Assembly: GCA_012295275.1 (NCBI GenBank)
Contig: CM022670.1
Location: forward strand, 626,001 to 690,000
DNA length: 64,000 nt
From: Chrysomallon squamiferum
Lineage: Eukaryota; Mollusca; Gastropoda; Neomphalida; Peltospiridae
Direction of reading: 5' to 3'
Below the pieces are notes generated by a model that was given only the letters and a program-made list of their open reading frames with translations, was not told where the DNA came from and did not search any database. Both the position numbers and the translations under genes were made by a program. This document shows positions 19,570-32,363 of this stretch, in pieces. The first letter of the stretch is position 1. Each line of letters begins with the position of its first letter.

Positions 19570-21808
19570 ATGTCATTGAGACCAAGGGTAAGCATCACGT
19601 TTTCATTTAACTTTTTATTTCTTTCACAATGTTTTAATTAGTTCGTATTGATACAGTTGTATATTATCGTGCAATATCGACGCTGAAATTTTTCTTATGA
19701 AAATCGCCTAAAATTCACGGAAACACATGTAATGGATTTAAGTCTTAACCAGAACGCGGACCTTTAGGAAGTCCAAGGTTTTGTTACAGAGCAAGGATTT
19801 GATATTTTGAAATTGTTTATTTGGTTACACTTTGTCGTTGTCATAAATAAATAAATAAATAAATAAAAATAAATAGTTTTTCTCTCTTCTTTATAAATTT
19901 ACTACTTATTTTTAATTAAATTATAAATGTCATGTCTATATATGAAAATGTAATGTATACGTATATATTGCATACTTTAATAATATACTATTATTATTTT
20001 TTTTTTATTATTTATTTCAGGTTCTTGCAGCTTTTCGAAATCTGCACAAAACCAGACAGAAAATTTTTGCAGGTGATAAAATTGCATTAAATGGTATGTA
20101 TGAATAATTCATATTTATAAATGATCATTTTGTTTAAATCCATATGTGATTTGTCAGTAAAATATAAACGAAATGTATATAACTGCATTAAGATGATGAG
20201 CTGTATTATCAGTATTCAGCAGAACCCATTTTTAAGATTATTTCATTGTGGCTTGTGCCCCTGTGTTAGTTTGTCTAAGATAAATACTGGTATGCATGTT
20301 ACTCTTTATGTCCCAAAATATAGTGAGATAACAAGATATCATTGTATAAAAATGTATTATGACAGTTAATAACCATTATTATGCAAAATATTTCCAGATA
20401 TCACAAACAAATAATATTTCATTGATCAAATTTTGATAATTATTTATTTATTTATTTATTTATTTTGCAGCTGGCAGAGAGAAGATTAATAATGAGTTTA
20501 AACAAAACAAAGATCAAACAGATATCAGTGAAATTGAAAAGGTAATTAAAATAAACTTTTTTTTTTTTTCTTTTTTTTTTTTTAAATCTGATTAAAGGGA
20601 GATAATATCTATTACTTTGTTTACACATTAAAAACAATCCACATAATATAATAATACCTTTGATTGTTTCTGACTTTTAACAGAATCTATCCCTCTAGAA
20701 ATTCAGATTCAAAAAACTGTCATATAAACATGAAAAACAAAAACTTGACACAAATTCATCTTGACTGGAAACAAAAAAAACCCCAAAACATTAGAATGTA
20801 AAATGTGAACATCATATCATTTGCTAAATCTGAACTTGTTATTTAAGAAAGCTGCTAATCAACTGCAGATGTATATTTTTGAGCCTTGAAACTTGAACTG
20901 TCATGGGTGCCCTTCACAAGCAGCAACAAGGTCTGGGTAACCTCAGTTTTCTTCTTCACTGATGTTGTTCCAAGAGAGATCATCATAATTTTTATTTATT
21001 TTTTCATTTATTTAATTTTACCACTGTATCTCAGATTTGAATGAGAATTTTGAAGCACTATGGACTAAAGTTGTTTCTGGGGAGGCCCTAGACGCTTATG
21101 TGTCTTTTCTTTATAACACATCCACCACTGATACTAATTAAAGAAAGCTATGTTTTTTTATTTACAGCTGGTAAAGCTGGCTGAAGACAGTGAACTGATA
21201 TTAAGAACAACAGTTGTACAGGCCAGAAAGAAAGAAGAAGGTGTTTTCGGTAAGTTTCATTTTAGTCACATATTTTAAAAGACTCTTTTTAGTGTTTGTA
21301 TACTGCAACATGGACAAAAGAGATTAATTATTTTTATTTTCAGGAGAAGGGTGTTATTTTTTTACACAAAAGATTTATTTTTGTGTTTGTTTGTATGTGT
21401 TGTGTGTTTGTTATACAGCAGACTGATGTTTTTAATATTTTTAAATTTTTATTCATTCTTTGACAAAGAAATAATAACTCTTGTTTTCATAACCTTCCTG
21501 TTTATCAATTTTTTGTGATATTAGATTATATACCTTTAAAATGTATGAAGTTTTCCATTTCTGTATGGATTTCATTTTTATAATTATTTTAATTTAATAC
21601 TTTAATGAAAATATTAGTAATTTTGACCCAAACTCAGTTAAAAATTATGTTTTAATTTTCTAATGTTGTAATTATTTAATTATTTTCAGAGGTGCAGGTG
21701 ACACCTGAAACTTACCTTGGCACAAATACTGTGTTTGACCCAGATATTGAAATTCCTATTCCAAGAAGGAAAGCAAAGAAATCTTCTGATGCATCAAAAG
21801 ACACTTGA
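19570..21808 (+). CDS. LYRM7: LYRM7 / MZM1L, complex III assembly factor (complete, 5 exons, 120 aa)
   Basis: Mitochondrial matrix LYR-motif chaperone that binds the Rieske Fe-S protein (UQCRFS1) before its insertion into respiratory complex III. Exons 19570-19587, 20021-20093, 20471-20541, 21168-21249, 21690-21808; total 363 nt, all GT/AG, TGA at 21806. The translation starts MSLRPRVLAAFRNLHKTRQK and continues FAGDKIALNAGREKINNEF, SEIEKLVKLAEDSELILRT and TVVQARKKEEGVF. It follows human LYRM7 (LFKTLHRTRQQVF, INEEFKNNK, ELLLRTSVIQG) along its length; the LYR tripeptide appears as AFR, where human has LFK. The C-terminal part (TPETYLGTNTVFDPDIEI) and the basic tail are more divergent. The human protein has 104 residues, so this one is slightly long at the C terminus. 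Confidence 0.93.
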
Positions 21809-22116
21809 ATTCTCCAGCATTTTTGTTTGTTTTTAACTAAAAACACTAATTATCTGCCCCTGACAGTTACTGCGACATGGCTTGTTTTGTGAGTAATGTT
21901 GTAACATTTAACAATGAAATGATCATGGAGAATTTAAAGGTTCACTGGAATTATGTTGTTAAATTTTACTAATAGAACAGTTTAATTAAATATTATGAAC
22001 CTAAGCAAGTGAGTATTTGTTAATTTATTATTGTTTTATTATTATTTATAAGTATTTATTATTATTTTTTTTTTTTTTAAATATTATTAATTAAAATTAT
22101 TATTTTTTTGAATATT

Positions 22117-22122
22117 AATAAA
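22117..22122 (+). terminator. LYRM7 poly(A) signal candidate
   Basis: AATAAA about 310 nt after the LYRM7 stop codon, followed by A-rich and T-rich sequence. Other ATTAAA-like hexamers occur nearby, so exact use is uncertain. Confidence 0.4.
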
Positions 22123-24934
22123 AACAAAAATGTAATTTTTGACCTGGAAAAACTGAATTTTTTATTTTTAAACCTAATCCATATTAAATAAAAAAAATTT
22201 GAACAATTATGTGACAAAGTGTGTTATGCACCTCTAGGAATAAATCGATGATTCTGTGCCACTTCTTCAGCTCATTTTTGTATTAATAATAATCTTCTTT
22301 TTTTTTTTTTTTTTTTTTGAAGTCATAACAGAAACCCACAATCACCTGTTTTAATTAACATTACCTGTCTTCTGTACAAAGTTTGAAACTATAATAATAA
22401 ATAAAACTCATCACATTAATTAATATTAATAACCGCAAAATTATACACGTTATAATTCCAACCATGTCAGCAGTGTTATTAAACTGTACATTTTTAAAAT
22501 TGTAATTATAAAAAAAAAAATGTGCTATTAATCTCTATATTAAATATTAAAAGAGACAGAAGTTCTGTACTGATAGTACAGACAGATACTTATAAACAAA
22601 TTACTGACTTGGGAGGGGAGGGATCATTGTGCTGTAAGCTCCAACCTCATTACCTCAGTTTCAGGGATTGAAATTTACCAGTCTAGTACAAAATCCTTCC
22701 TAAAGTAATTTTTTAACATTATTATTATTATTATTATTATTTTTGTATTAAGGATTTCTGTTTGTACCAAAAGAAAACAATGCATACATCTCCATTAAAA
22801 AAAAGTATTTTATTGTCTTTATTGTATTACTTTAAAAAAATTAAGCACAAAAAACTAAATAATGTACAATAAGCATAGTAAAATAACATATTGAGATCAC
22901 AAATGTAAAATATTAATATATATTGTTTATAAGAAATTGAAAACAGAATCTATAGTTACATCTTCTGTCCCATCTGCGTTACCAAACCATGTTTGCAAAC
23001 AAATGCTTAACATTGAAAACATGCCAAACATAAAAAACAACACCAAACTTGTATTTCACCTTGTTGATTAAACAGCTATATACAAAGTATTTGTTTCACA
23101 AATTTATTGTTTTATATGGCCCAGACAATTAAATGTGTTTGGCACCCAACAAAAACCAAACTTTGTTTTCTGACCCAGGTAGCGAAATATGTTTGGCACC
23201 ATACAAACCAAAATATATCACCAATAAGCATTTGTAGTCTTGGATGCAAACTAAAGTTTGGTATATAAATAGCCTTGTATAGACATACAATGTAAGACAT
23301 AATTATTTCTACATATGAATTAAAGATAATATGGAAAACATACATATATTAGTTTTATTTTGCATAGCATTTTATTTGGAGGAGAATGGCTGTAGTCATG
23401 GTTATGTATGCTAGACTGAAAACAATGTTAATGTTTTCTATGACATTTTATGTAAAATAAGTATTAAACTAATGATTTTAGTGAATCTGTGAACAGTCCG
23501 TCCTTGGGATTAGTATCCTGACCATTCTGCCTTTAGTCAACAAGTGTAAAAATGCAACAAAGACTGAATACTAGCATTTTGATAATAATAATACTGTCAA
23601 ATATAATTATTATATCCAAAGATGGAAAAATTAATTATAATGTAACACTAAATAAAATTTACTAGATATAATAAGATCCATTTTGTCAACAAAAATATTA
23701 TATAATAAATTACAATTATTGTTGATGAAACACATGAGAAGATAATTTATCTTTTTGTTACGTTTGCTTTTTTAATTATTAGTCCCTGCCCTTAAAAAAT
23801 AAAGAAAAGAAAAGAAAAAGAAAACAGATAAAGATATACCATGTTGTCCTTTAAAAAAAATATATTAAAAATTATAATAATAAATAAATAAATATATAAT
23901 ATAATAAATATAAAAAATAATAATAAATAAATAAATATATAATATAATAAATATAAAAAATAATAATAAATAAAAACATCATTGGTGGTTATATGTTTTT
24001 CTTCATGCACCAAATCTCACTAATACATAAAGATATAGTGAAAACAGACATCGATTTCTTAAATCCACAGTTATATTCTTATCAAAATAAAATCACAATC
24101 TGTAGTATTAGCCACAGATTTGTTACATTACTGGAATAGATTAATAATCCCTGGTATTTAATCATTACTTAATAACAGAAGTAATAATAATAATAATAAT
24201 AACTATCAGTCTATGCTTTGTTGTTTTTTAAGAACACATTCACGTTCACAGAGTATTACTGACTTGTGTAAGTCAATTAAGTTATGAATTTTATTTTTTA
24301 TTTTTTTATTTTGTTTTACGAGTGTTTAATCCATTCCATTTTGAAAATAATGGCTGAAGATATGATTCATCAGAGATAATAAATATATAAAAGATGACCT
24401 ATGACCTTGCCCTATCATTTTGGAGTTTTAATGCAGTTGATGATAAATGGCAGGAAAAGCGATAGTGAAAAAAGATAACAATAAACATTGTTTCAAAGTA
24501 GAAATCTAAAGATATTTAAGCCATTATAGTCATATATCAATCTGGCAAAATCAGATAAGGCAGTTAATTTAACAGAAAAATATCAAATGTACTCAGTATT
24601 GCATTAAATTACATTCTCTGTGTTAGGCCTATGAAATAAATTATATTCATGTTTAAATCCTGCTGATATTATGGTTGTTGTATTATTGTTGTTGTTCATA
24701 AGTAGTTTTTTCCTGTTCAATGTTATTCTTACAAATAAATGACATTTCTTCGTTTCAGTGACCAATATTGCAACACAATATGAAAATAAAAAACAATACA
24801 AAAATTAATCATTTTAAAGTTACAACAGTTTTGAGCTGAAATGTAGCTGCGAAGACAAACAATCAAAATATGGACTACACTTTAAAAAACTAACTTTTGA
24901 AGGAAAACGTCTGGACAGTTTAAAAGGACCGAAT

Positions 24935-25053
<119 letters not shown>

Positions 25054-25390
25054 GAAAGGTGTAATTACTGTAATAAGGGCTCTTTTCGTTTTGTGGGAAG
25101 TTAAATTCGTACCTAATATTGATCCTAATTACCAACTTTTAATACATTTTCACCCATTCAGACTGTAAAACATTTAGTTGTAACTTTAAACAATAACAGA
25201 TACCTAAATCAACCTCTTGCAACATGACTATTATTATTAAGGCAGAATACATTTTATTTGAATATATCTAAAATACATGTATTTTATTGTTTTTCGAACT
25301 GTCGAACAAGCAGAAGAAAAAAGAAGGAAAATACATCGGATGCATAGTTCAGAGCGGCTATGACCACAGTAGGTCCTGGATTTAAAAAAA

Positions 25391-25491
<101 letters not shown>

Positions 25492-25544
25492 AAAAAAACA
25501 AATCAAATAAATAAAGTAAAGTAGGCGTCTTTCCAGCAGTAACC

Positions 25545-25665
25545 GCTAACAGTAGCCACCCAGTACTGAACCCATGACACTTCGGGGCGTACATCAGTTC
25601 AACATATTTGCAGAGTAGTATCAGAGAGGTCAATACACTTACCACTTAGCGTCATCGTCAGACAA
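25545..25665 (-). mobile_element. Degraded tRNA-derived SINE head
   Basis: Read on the minus strand: a CTAAGTGGTAAG A-box-like start and, about 65 nt on, GGGTTCAGTACTGGG resembling a B box, followed by A/T-rich simple repeats as a SINE tail would give. Related heads with TAAGTGGT occur near 43183 and 46525. Confidence 0.4.
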
Positions 25666-25903
25666 AAGAGTGCTTTTAAGACAGCTATTAAAACTTATTG
25701 CGTTTCCAAGTATATTTATTTCGGCACTCAATTCATATTCATTTGTCTGAACAAGTTCCGAGCTATTTCCACTGGTGTCGTCTGAAACGCGATGCACTAT
25801 TTAACGTATGCGGAGTAAATTGTTCAAATTGTTCTTATTATCAGACGTTCACCGCCTACGGATTTTCCCTTTTTTTAATTTTTTGTGCTTCTCCCCACTC
25901 AGA

Positions 25904-25920
25904 TCATCCAGAAAATTTAG
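25904..25920 (-). CDS. Candidate last coding exon of CA10-like gene
   Basis: After exon 9 (phase 1, ...RDMHYQ) the minus strand offers TTTCAG at 25926-25921 followed by CT AAA TTT TCT GGA TGA, adding AKFSG and a stop for a 312-residue protein, near the 328 of human CA10. A minus-strand AATAAA lies at 25720-25715. This is the best candidate I found within 1 kb but rests on splice logic only; a more distant exon is possible. Confidence 0.3.
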
Positions 25921-26194
25921 CTGAAATTCACAAACTCGCATGTTTTGTCTAAACTATCTGCACAGTTTCGTTTAAACCAAGTCAGACGATAATTTGTACC
26001 ATTTAAATAATAATAATAAAAAAAATATATATGGTTTTCCGAATAAGGTAATTTTTTTCAGAGAACTGGGTATATTAGAAGCCTACAGAGTACATTTAAG
26101 TTGACAATTTTTTTATTATCATTATTTGGAAATCTTTTTTTCTTTCTTTCTTTCGTGTATGTGTGTTACAGAGTGTGTGTAGACTGTCGAGTTT

Positions 26195-26230
<36 letters not shown>

Positions 26231-26745
26231 CTTACTTTTTCTGTTTATGAGATTGTTATTAAATGCGTTTGAAACATTTGCCGGAAAAATCCATTTCCTT
26301 CCAAATTCTGATTCGTCAAAACAGTACATTTTGAGCAGAAGAGTTTCATCCGCCATTATCGTAACACGTAAGTTATCTTCCGTGCAATCATTTTAAATAA
26401 ATTGAGTTCACTGAAATAAATAGAAAAAAAAAGTTAACGCTATTTTATTAAACGTGAATAGTTGTTTTAGGTATTTTAAATTAGTAATAAATAAATAAAT
26501 AAATAATAACAATAATAATAATAATAATAATAGAATCTGTTCGTCATATTTGTAATTTCGTAAGTACTGGACATCAAGTAACAACGGAACAACCAAATAT
26601 TACATTATGTTTACTTTGAAATGAAATAATAATAATAATGATGATGATGATGATAACAATGGTAATGATGATGTCATACTTGGGGAGAGTTCTTTGATGT
26701 ATTTTATTTTATTTATTTAAAATTATTTTTGTTTTTATTATTATT

Positions 26746-26779
<34 letters not shown>

Positions 26780-26850
26780 TGTTTTGTTGTTGTTGTAGTT
26801 ATAGCGCGAGTGTGTTGTTTTACGATAAAAATTAAAAAAAGGCTGCTTAC

Positions 26851-27728
26851 CTTGATAATGCATATCGCGTTCCATCGTGCATAACCGTGACTGAAAGAGA
26901 GCAGTAATAAACAATTTTGATTGGAACTAAACGTGATTACACATATCAAAACAAGCACCACTGAGTAATTAGTCAGTCGTGCGTACTTCCCACACTCTGT
27001 GCCCACCAGATTCCCCGAATAAAGCTCCACTAATATCTTTGAGTGAAAAAAAAAAAAAAAATAAAAAAAAAAAAAAGGTTATAAATAAATCGAAATAATT
27101 TAATTTAGATTAGAAACATATGTTAATAACTGTTTATCAAATTATCAAACATACACTACTGTGAAGTGAACAAATGTCTGCAAAACATTCTAGATTAAAT
27201 TAAGCCAGGAATTTATGTTTTTAGACATTGCAAAGTTTCTGTGCATATCTTATAATTACTTAATATTATGATGGTGGTAATTTATTATTTCTTAGTACTC
27301 AACGAGTGATTAAATGATGAAGAAGTGTTATCTTCTGTGGGTTGATAGTTAGTATTGGGTGTGCATGACATCACATACCCGTCTTTTAAAGTTGATGTTT
27401 GTCCTGATCACTCTGTGGTTTAAAGGCATCAGCGGACGGGCGTTGATTTCCAGGGGCAGTTCTGGATTATTTTCTCTGCCATTGTACAGCACCCTTAGAG
27501 CAGATAACTAGAAGTGACACAGAAATGTTAGCAGCATAAGATAAAGCTTCAGCAAAACAATAACACCAACGTCACCACCACCAACACTTAATAATAATGA
27601 TGTGGTGGTGGAGATGTTGATTGTGATGATCACAAAAGAAATGGTCCAAAGCCAAATAATTTAGTTTTACCAGCTACGCACTGAGTATGAAAAAGAGACC
27701 CAGATCTGAACTATATAAAATTAACTCC

Positions 27729-27772
<44 letters not shown>

Positions 27773-29466
27773 GTAAATAAATAAATAAATAAAATTCTCT
27801 CTTTCGATTTTAAAACTTCGACTAGGATTTATAAATGATGAAAGTGGTACTGATACACAAAGAAATCTGCATGCATTTCTTTTTATTATTATTATGGTTT
27901 TTCTTTTTTTTTTTTTTTTTTTTTTAATTATTTTTTGTCATACTTAGAAAGGAACTCGAAAACAATTCAGTAATGACTCATTCACATGATGCAAGTACAG
28001 TGGGTTTTTTGCTGTTTTTTTTTTTTCAACGAACGTTACGATAAAAAAAAAAAGGCTCGGATTTAAAACATCCGTGCTTTTAGTGCGTTCGACTTAAACT
28101 CGTTTTTTTTTTTTGGCAGCATAACTTTTATACGTAAAACACAACAGCAGCGACAATTAGAGAGTCTAAATCCATAAGCAATAACGTTAGCCCATATTAG
28201 TTTCTCAGCAAAACTCTGAATTAAGCCGCGGCGTTTACACACAATTTAACACAATTTCCCGATTCCTTAAATTCATTATTGATTTAAGATTGAATTATTG
28301 CCATTTATCCAAACAAATCTGGGATCAAACCATTCTTTCGACCAAACTGAAGCATCTCTACAATTGAAAGGGTAATTAACCGTAGCCCGCTAGCGAGGTT
28401 CGCCTTGAGAAGTTCGTTTCCATTGATCTGCATCTTCAAACCAAGAAGAACGCCAGCGCTTGCCTCGCCATGATAAAATACGGGCGACGTGATTGTTGAG
28501 AAAGATTCTCGTGTGACAGAAAACTAGCCGCGGTGTCGCTGTGATGACGTCAGAGGACAACACGAGTAAATCATCAGGAAAGCGAGAAAAGACCGCGCAG
28601 TGAGAACGCGCCAGAACGTGCGGGCAGGCACTAAATAAAAAAAAATAATCCCGCGACTCGGTTGTTGCCTGTCACTGACTAAATGATGATGGAGAAGAAT
28701 TACACTTCACGACATGAAATGGTTTGTGATTACAACCTTTTTCGTGATTTCATCAAAAAAAACAACACCAAAAAACCACGAAAGAAAGAAAGAACGAAAA
28801 AAGCACATACAAACAATCTGGTAATTATTTTAAAATAATAACAAAAATAAAATAAAAACCAACGACGACGACAACAATAATTATAATAATAATAACTAAT
28901 AATGACAGCAATAACAATAAGTATAATAACCACAACAATAACAATAACAATAAATATAATAACCACAACAATAACAATAACAATAATTATAACAATACAC
29001 AAATGAAATACGTGTGTTTGTGTGTATATGTATGTTTAAACATCCAAACAACAATAAAATAAAATGGTATGTTACAGACGTACGTAAATAATTCTTGTGT
29101 ATTGATTAGTAAGTAGAAATAACATACACATTTCACCTAATTATGTACACGGGTATGTAGAGACACATACGCCATACTTTATTATTAAAAAATTGAGAAC
29201 TTGAATAAAACAGATAAAAAGACTATATACTTTCTCCAGTCTTCAAAATGCTACCAGTTAAATATAATTTTCGATGTCAGTTTACCTAAAGATGCAAAGT
29301 GAGTGCATAAAGGTCATGTAGTGTGGGTAAGAAAAACTCCAGTAGAAGAAATATCTAATATTTAATGCACATAGCATTTTGAATAAAAAATAGGAAAACT
29401 GGTAATATGAAAGATTTAATATATATTTTACTACTACTACTAAAAATAATAATAATAATGATAATC

Positions 29467-29523
<57 letters not shown>

Positions 29524-30025
29524 TGAATAAAACATTTTTGTTTATCTGACACTTGATACAGATCAAAGAATAAAATAAATAAATAAATAAATAAATAAAT
29601 AAAAAAAAGAAAAAAAAAGAAAGGAAAGCTGGTGAAATTTTAAATTTAATATTTAAAACTCTTTATTAAACATCTATTATTACGTAATACGTTACCTGCT
29701 GTTTAGAAATATATATAGGTTTGTTGAGAATAAGCCACGTGACTGTTTCCTGGCAACCAGGTTGGGTCAATGACCCATCGTACGTTATATAATTGTCCGT
29801 TTTAGGTAACAGTTGTTCCAAAGCCAGGTGATGTACGTGAGACATGGAACCTGGAGAGAATTCATTAATATTAAAAAAATTACGTTTGCTGGTTTTTAAA
29901 ATGAGTAGTTTTTATAATAAAAATGCTAAATATACAGATAATGATTATTATAAATCGTGATTTAAAACATATTTGAAAATCAACAATTGATAGGTAAAAC
30001 CAGCTATAAATATACTGAATTATGG

Positions 30026-30085
<60 letters not shown>

Positions 30086-30207
30086 TCGACTTACCTTTCT
30101 TTCTTAATCGTTTTAATTCTTTGGATATTAAATAAAATGCTTTATTTGTTTCCTTCGCAATCTGAAATGAAATAAGAACAGATAATAATAATAATAATAA
30201 TAATAAC

Positions 30208-30254
<47 letters not shown>

Positions 30255-30642
30255 TGTTTAAAATAATTATTTTCAGTTAAGTTGTATTAATATATTAATG
30301 TCATAATTTATATTTTTAGATTTTGTATTAGGACGTTTTTGTTGTATTAATTATTACTCAATAGTTATATCATCATTAATCAAGTTAATTTGTGTTTATT
30401 TATTTATTATTTATTAATTAATTAATTTATTTATTTATTTCAGGTTTTTTTAAACTGATTATTTCTGTTACCTTCAATGTGATAAACTAAAGTTATCATA
30501 TTTTTATCTAATATCATACTCACTTCCATAAACACTGCTACTATTGCAAGTCCTTTGTTACCAAAAGCAGCCATAGAAACGTTGTTATACAGATCCAGAT
30601 TGTATGCGATAACGTGCATCTGAAATATATAAAATAAATACT

Positions 30643-30676
<34 letters not shown>

Positions 30677-32328
30677 TAATAATAATAAACCATTAACAAC
30701 TTCAGTGCCAATTTGTTTTGTTTTGTTTTATGTTATTTTATTTTATTTTATTTTATTTATTTATTTATTTCGATATACAGATATCACTAATTGGTAATTA
30801 TTTCATTACAAATGGATTATTGTCACAAAACCAGTGATGTTTTGAGTTTTACGTCATTGTATAGTTTGACAAACGATTGAGTCAATATGATTCACTGACG
30901 TTTTAATGTTTTACCTAATTAAAAACTAACGTAACATTTGTTACGCGCTTCAAATGTTGACGTCTGCTTTCATTGGTAAAAATGAACACAGAGTCACTCA
31001 CGATGATTTGATGTATTTCTTTATCACTTTTTTAAAGCTTGTAAAATCTTCTTAATATTAAAGTGAATATTTGCAAAGTTTTCAAATTATAAAGAATGGC
31101 AATTTGCTACTAAGACTCTTTGATATTTGAATAAATTTATTAATATATAAAATGAATGAATTGTGCCATTTCCCTTCGTCGCTACATATTTCAGATTTTC
31201 TCTGTCGTATATGACTCTGCCTCCGTTTTTCTCTAATTTTCAAGTATAGAAAAATATTTATTTATCTCTTCATCTCTATAAACCAAATAGTTAAATACGC
31301 CAGCGTTGATAAATAGATAACTTTTTTTTTTTTTATGTCTTTATCTCTAAATATTGCACAAATAAATTATTTTTATTGCCATAACTGTCAAAAGTGTACA
31401 ATATTATTTATATTTATTTCTTTAGACTTTCATCCGTTAAAAATATATATCTGTTTTATTTCGTTTATTCTTTTACAAAATGAACGCAAATTTCATAGCA
31501 AATAAACATTTACTGAGCCTAGCAAAGTTTGGGTAATGTTCAGTACACGTCAGCACTATACCATATCACAACTTTTCATTAAAGAGAATGTCAAGTTTGA
31601 TATGAAAATATCTCTGTCTGTTAAAAAGATCGATAAGGAATGCCGCTCACTGTAACACAAATTGAAGATATGTTTTTGTAACGAGACCCAGGCACGCATG
31701 CGCACTCGAGGAAATGCACTCGTCATCTCAAGTGTTTGGCGGTGATTCAATTTACAAATTGTGTTTGAATTTTTGTTTGGTCTGATAGCCGGCCGATTGC
31801 TCACTTGGTTGAACGAATTACCCCAGCTGTTGACTTAAAGACGTTTGTTCAGATTGCAGTGTATTTTGTCAGGTTTACTCGATGCATGTCGAATACGTTT
31901 AGTGTACAGCTCCGAAGAATTTATTTTTTTGCCTTCTTAAGTGGAAAACGCATCATTCGTTCACTGATATTTTTTCCTGTTTCTGTACTTTAAAATTATT
32001 ACTGTGCTTCTTTCTTACTTCTTTCCTTTCGCTTATCATTTGTTGTTGTTGTTGTTATTTATTTATTTATTTATTGTAATTTCATTACAAAAATAAACAA
32101 AGTACAAAAGATGTAACGAAACTGTGACACAGATTAGCATTCCCCGTACAAGTCGACAAACCACTGCTTAATTGATTTTTCACTAACATTTACATCTTTT
32201 CTTAAGTCGATAAATGATATTTTTTTTCCATTGTGGAATGTGTAATACACGTTAAATATTGCACGTAAAATATTAAATTTTGTTCCAAGTGTAGTGTGCA
32301 ATATACGATATATATTGAACGTAATCTA

Positions 32329-32363
<35 letters not shown>

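Noticed and set aside
26096-26356. Minus-strand open frame beginning MADETLLLKMYCF, considered as the last CA10 exon
   Set aside because: No acceptor in the required phase joins it to exon 9, no similarity to CA10 C termini, and the frame runs into a poly-Lys homopolymer.
31786-31860. Possible functional tRNA gene
   Set aside because: No full cloverleaf with paired acceptor and anticodon stems could be drawn; only A-box-like and weak B-box-like words remain.
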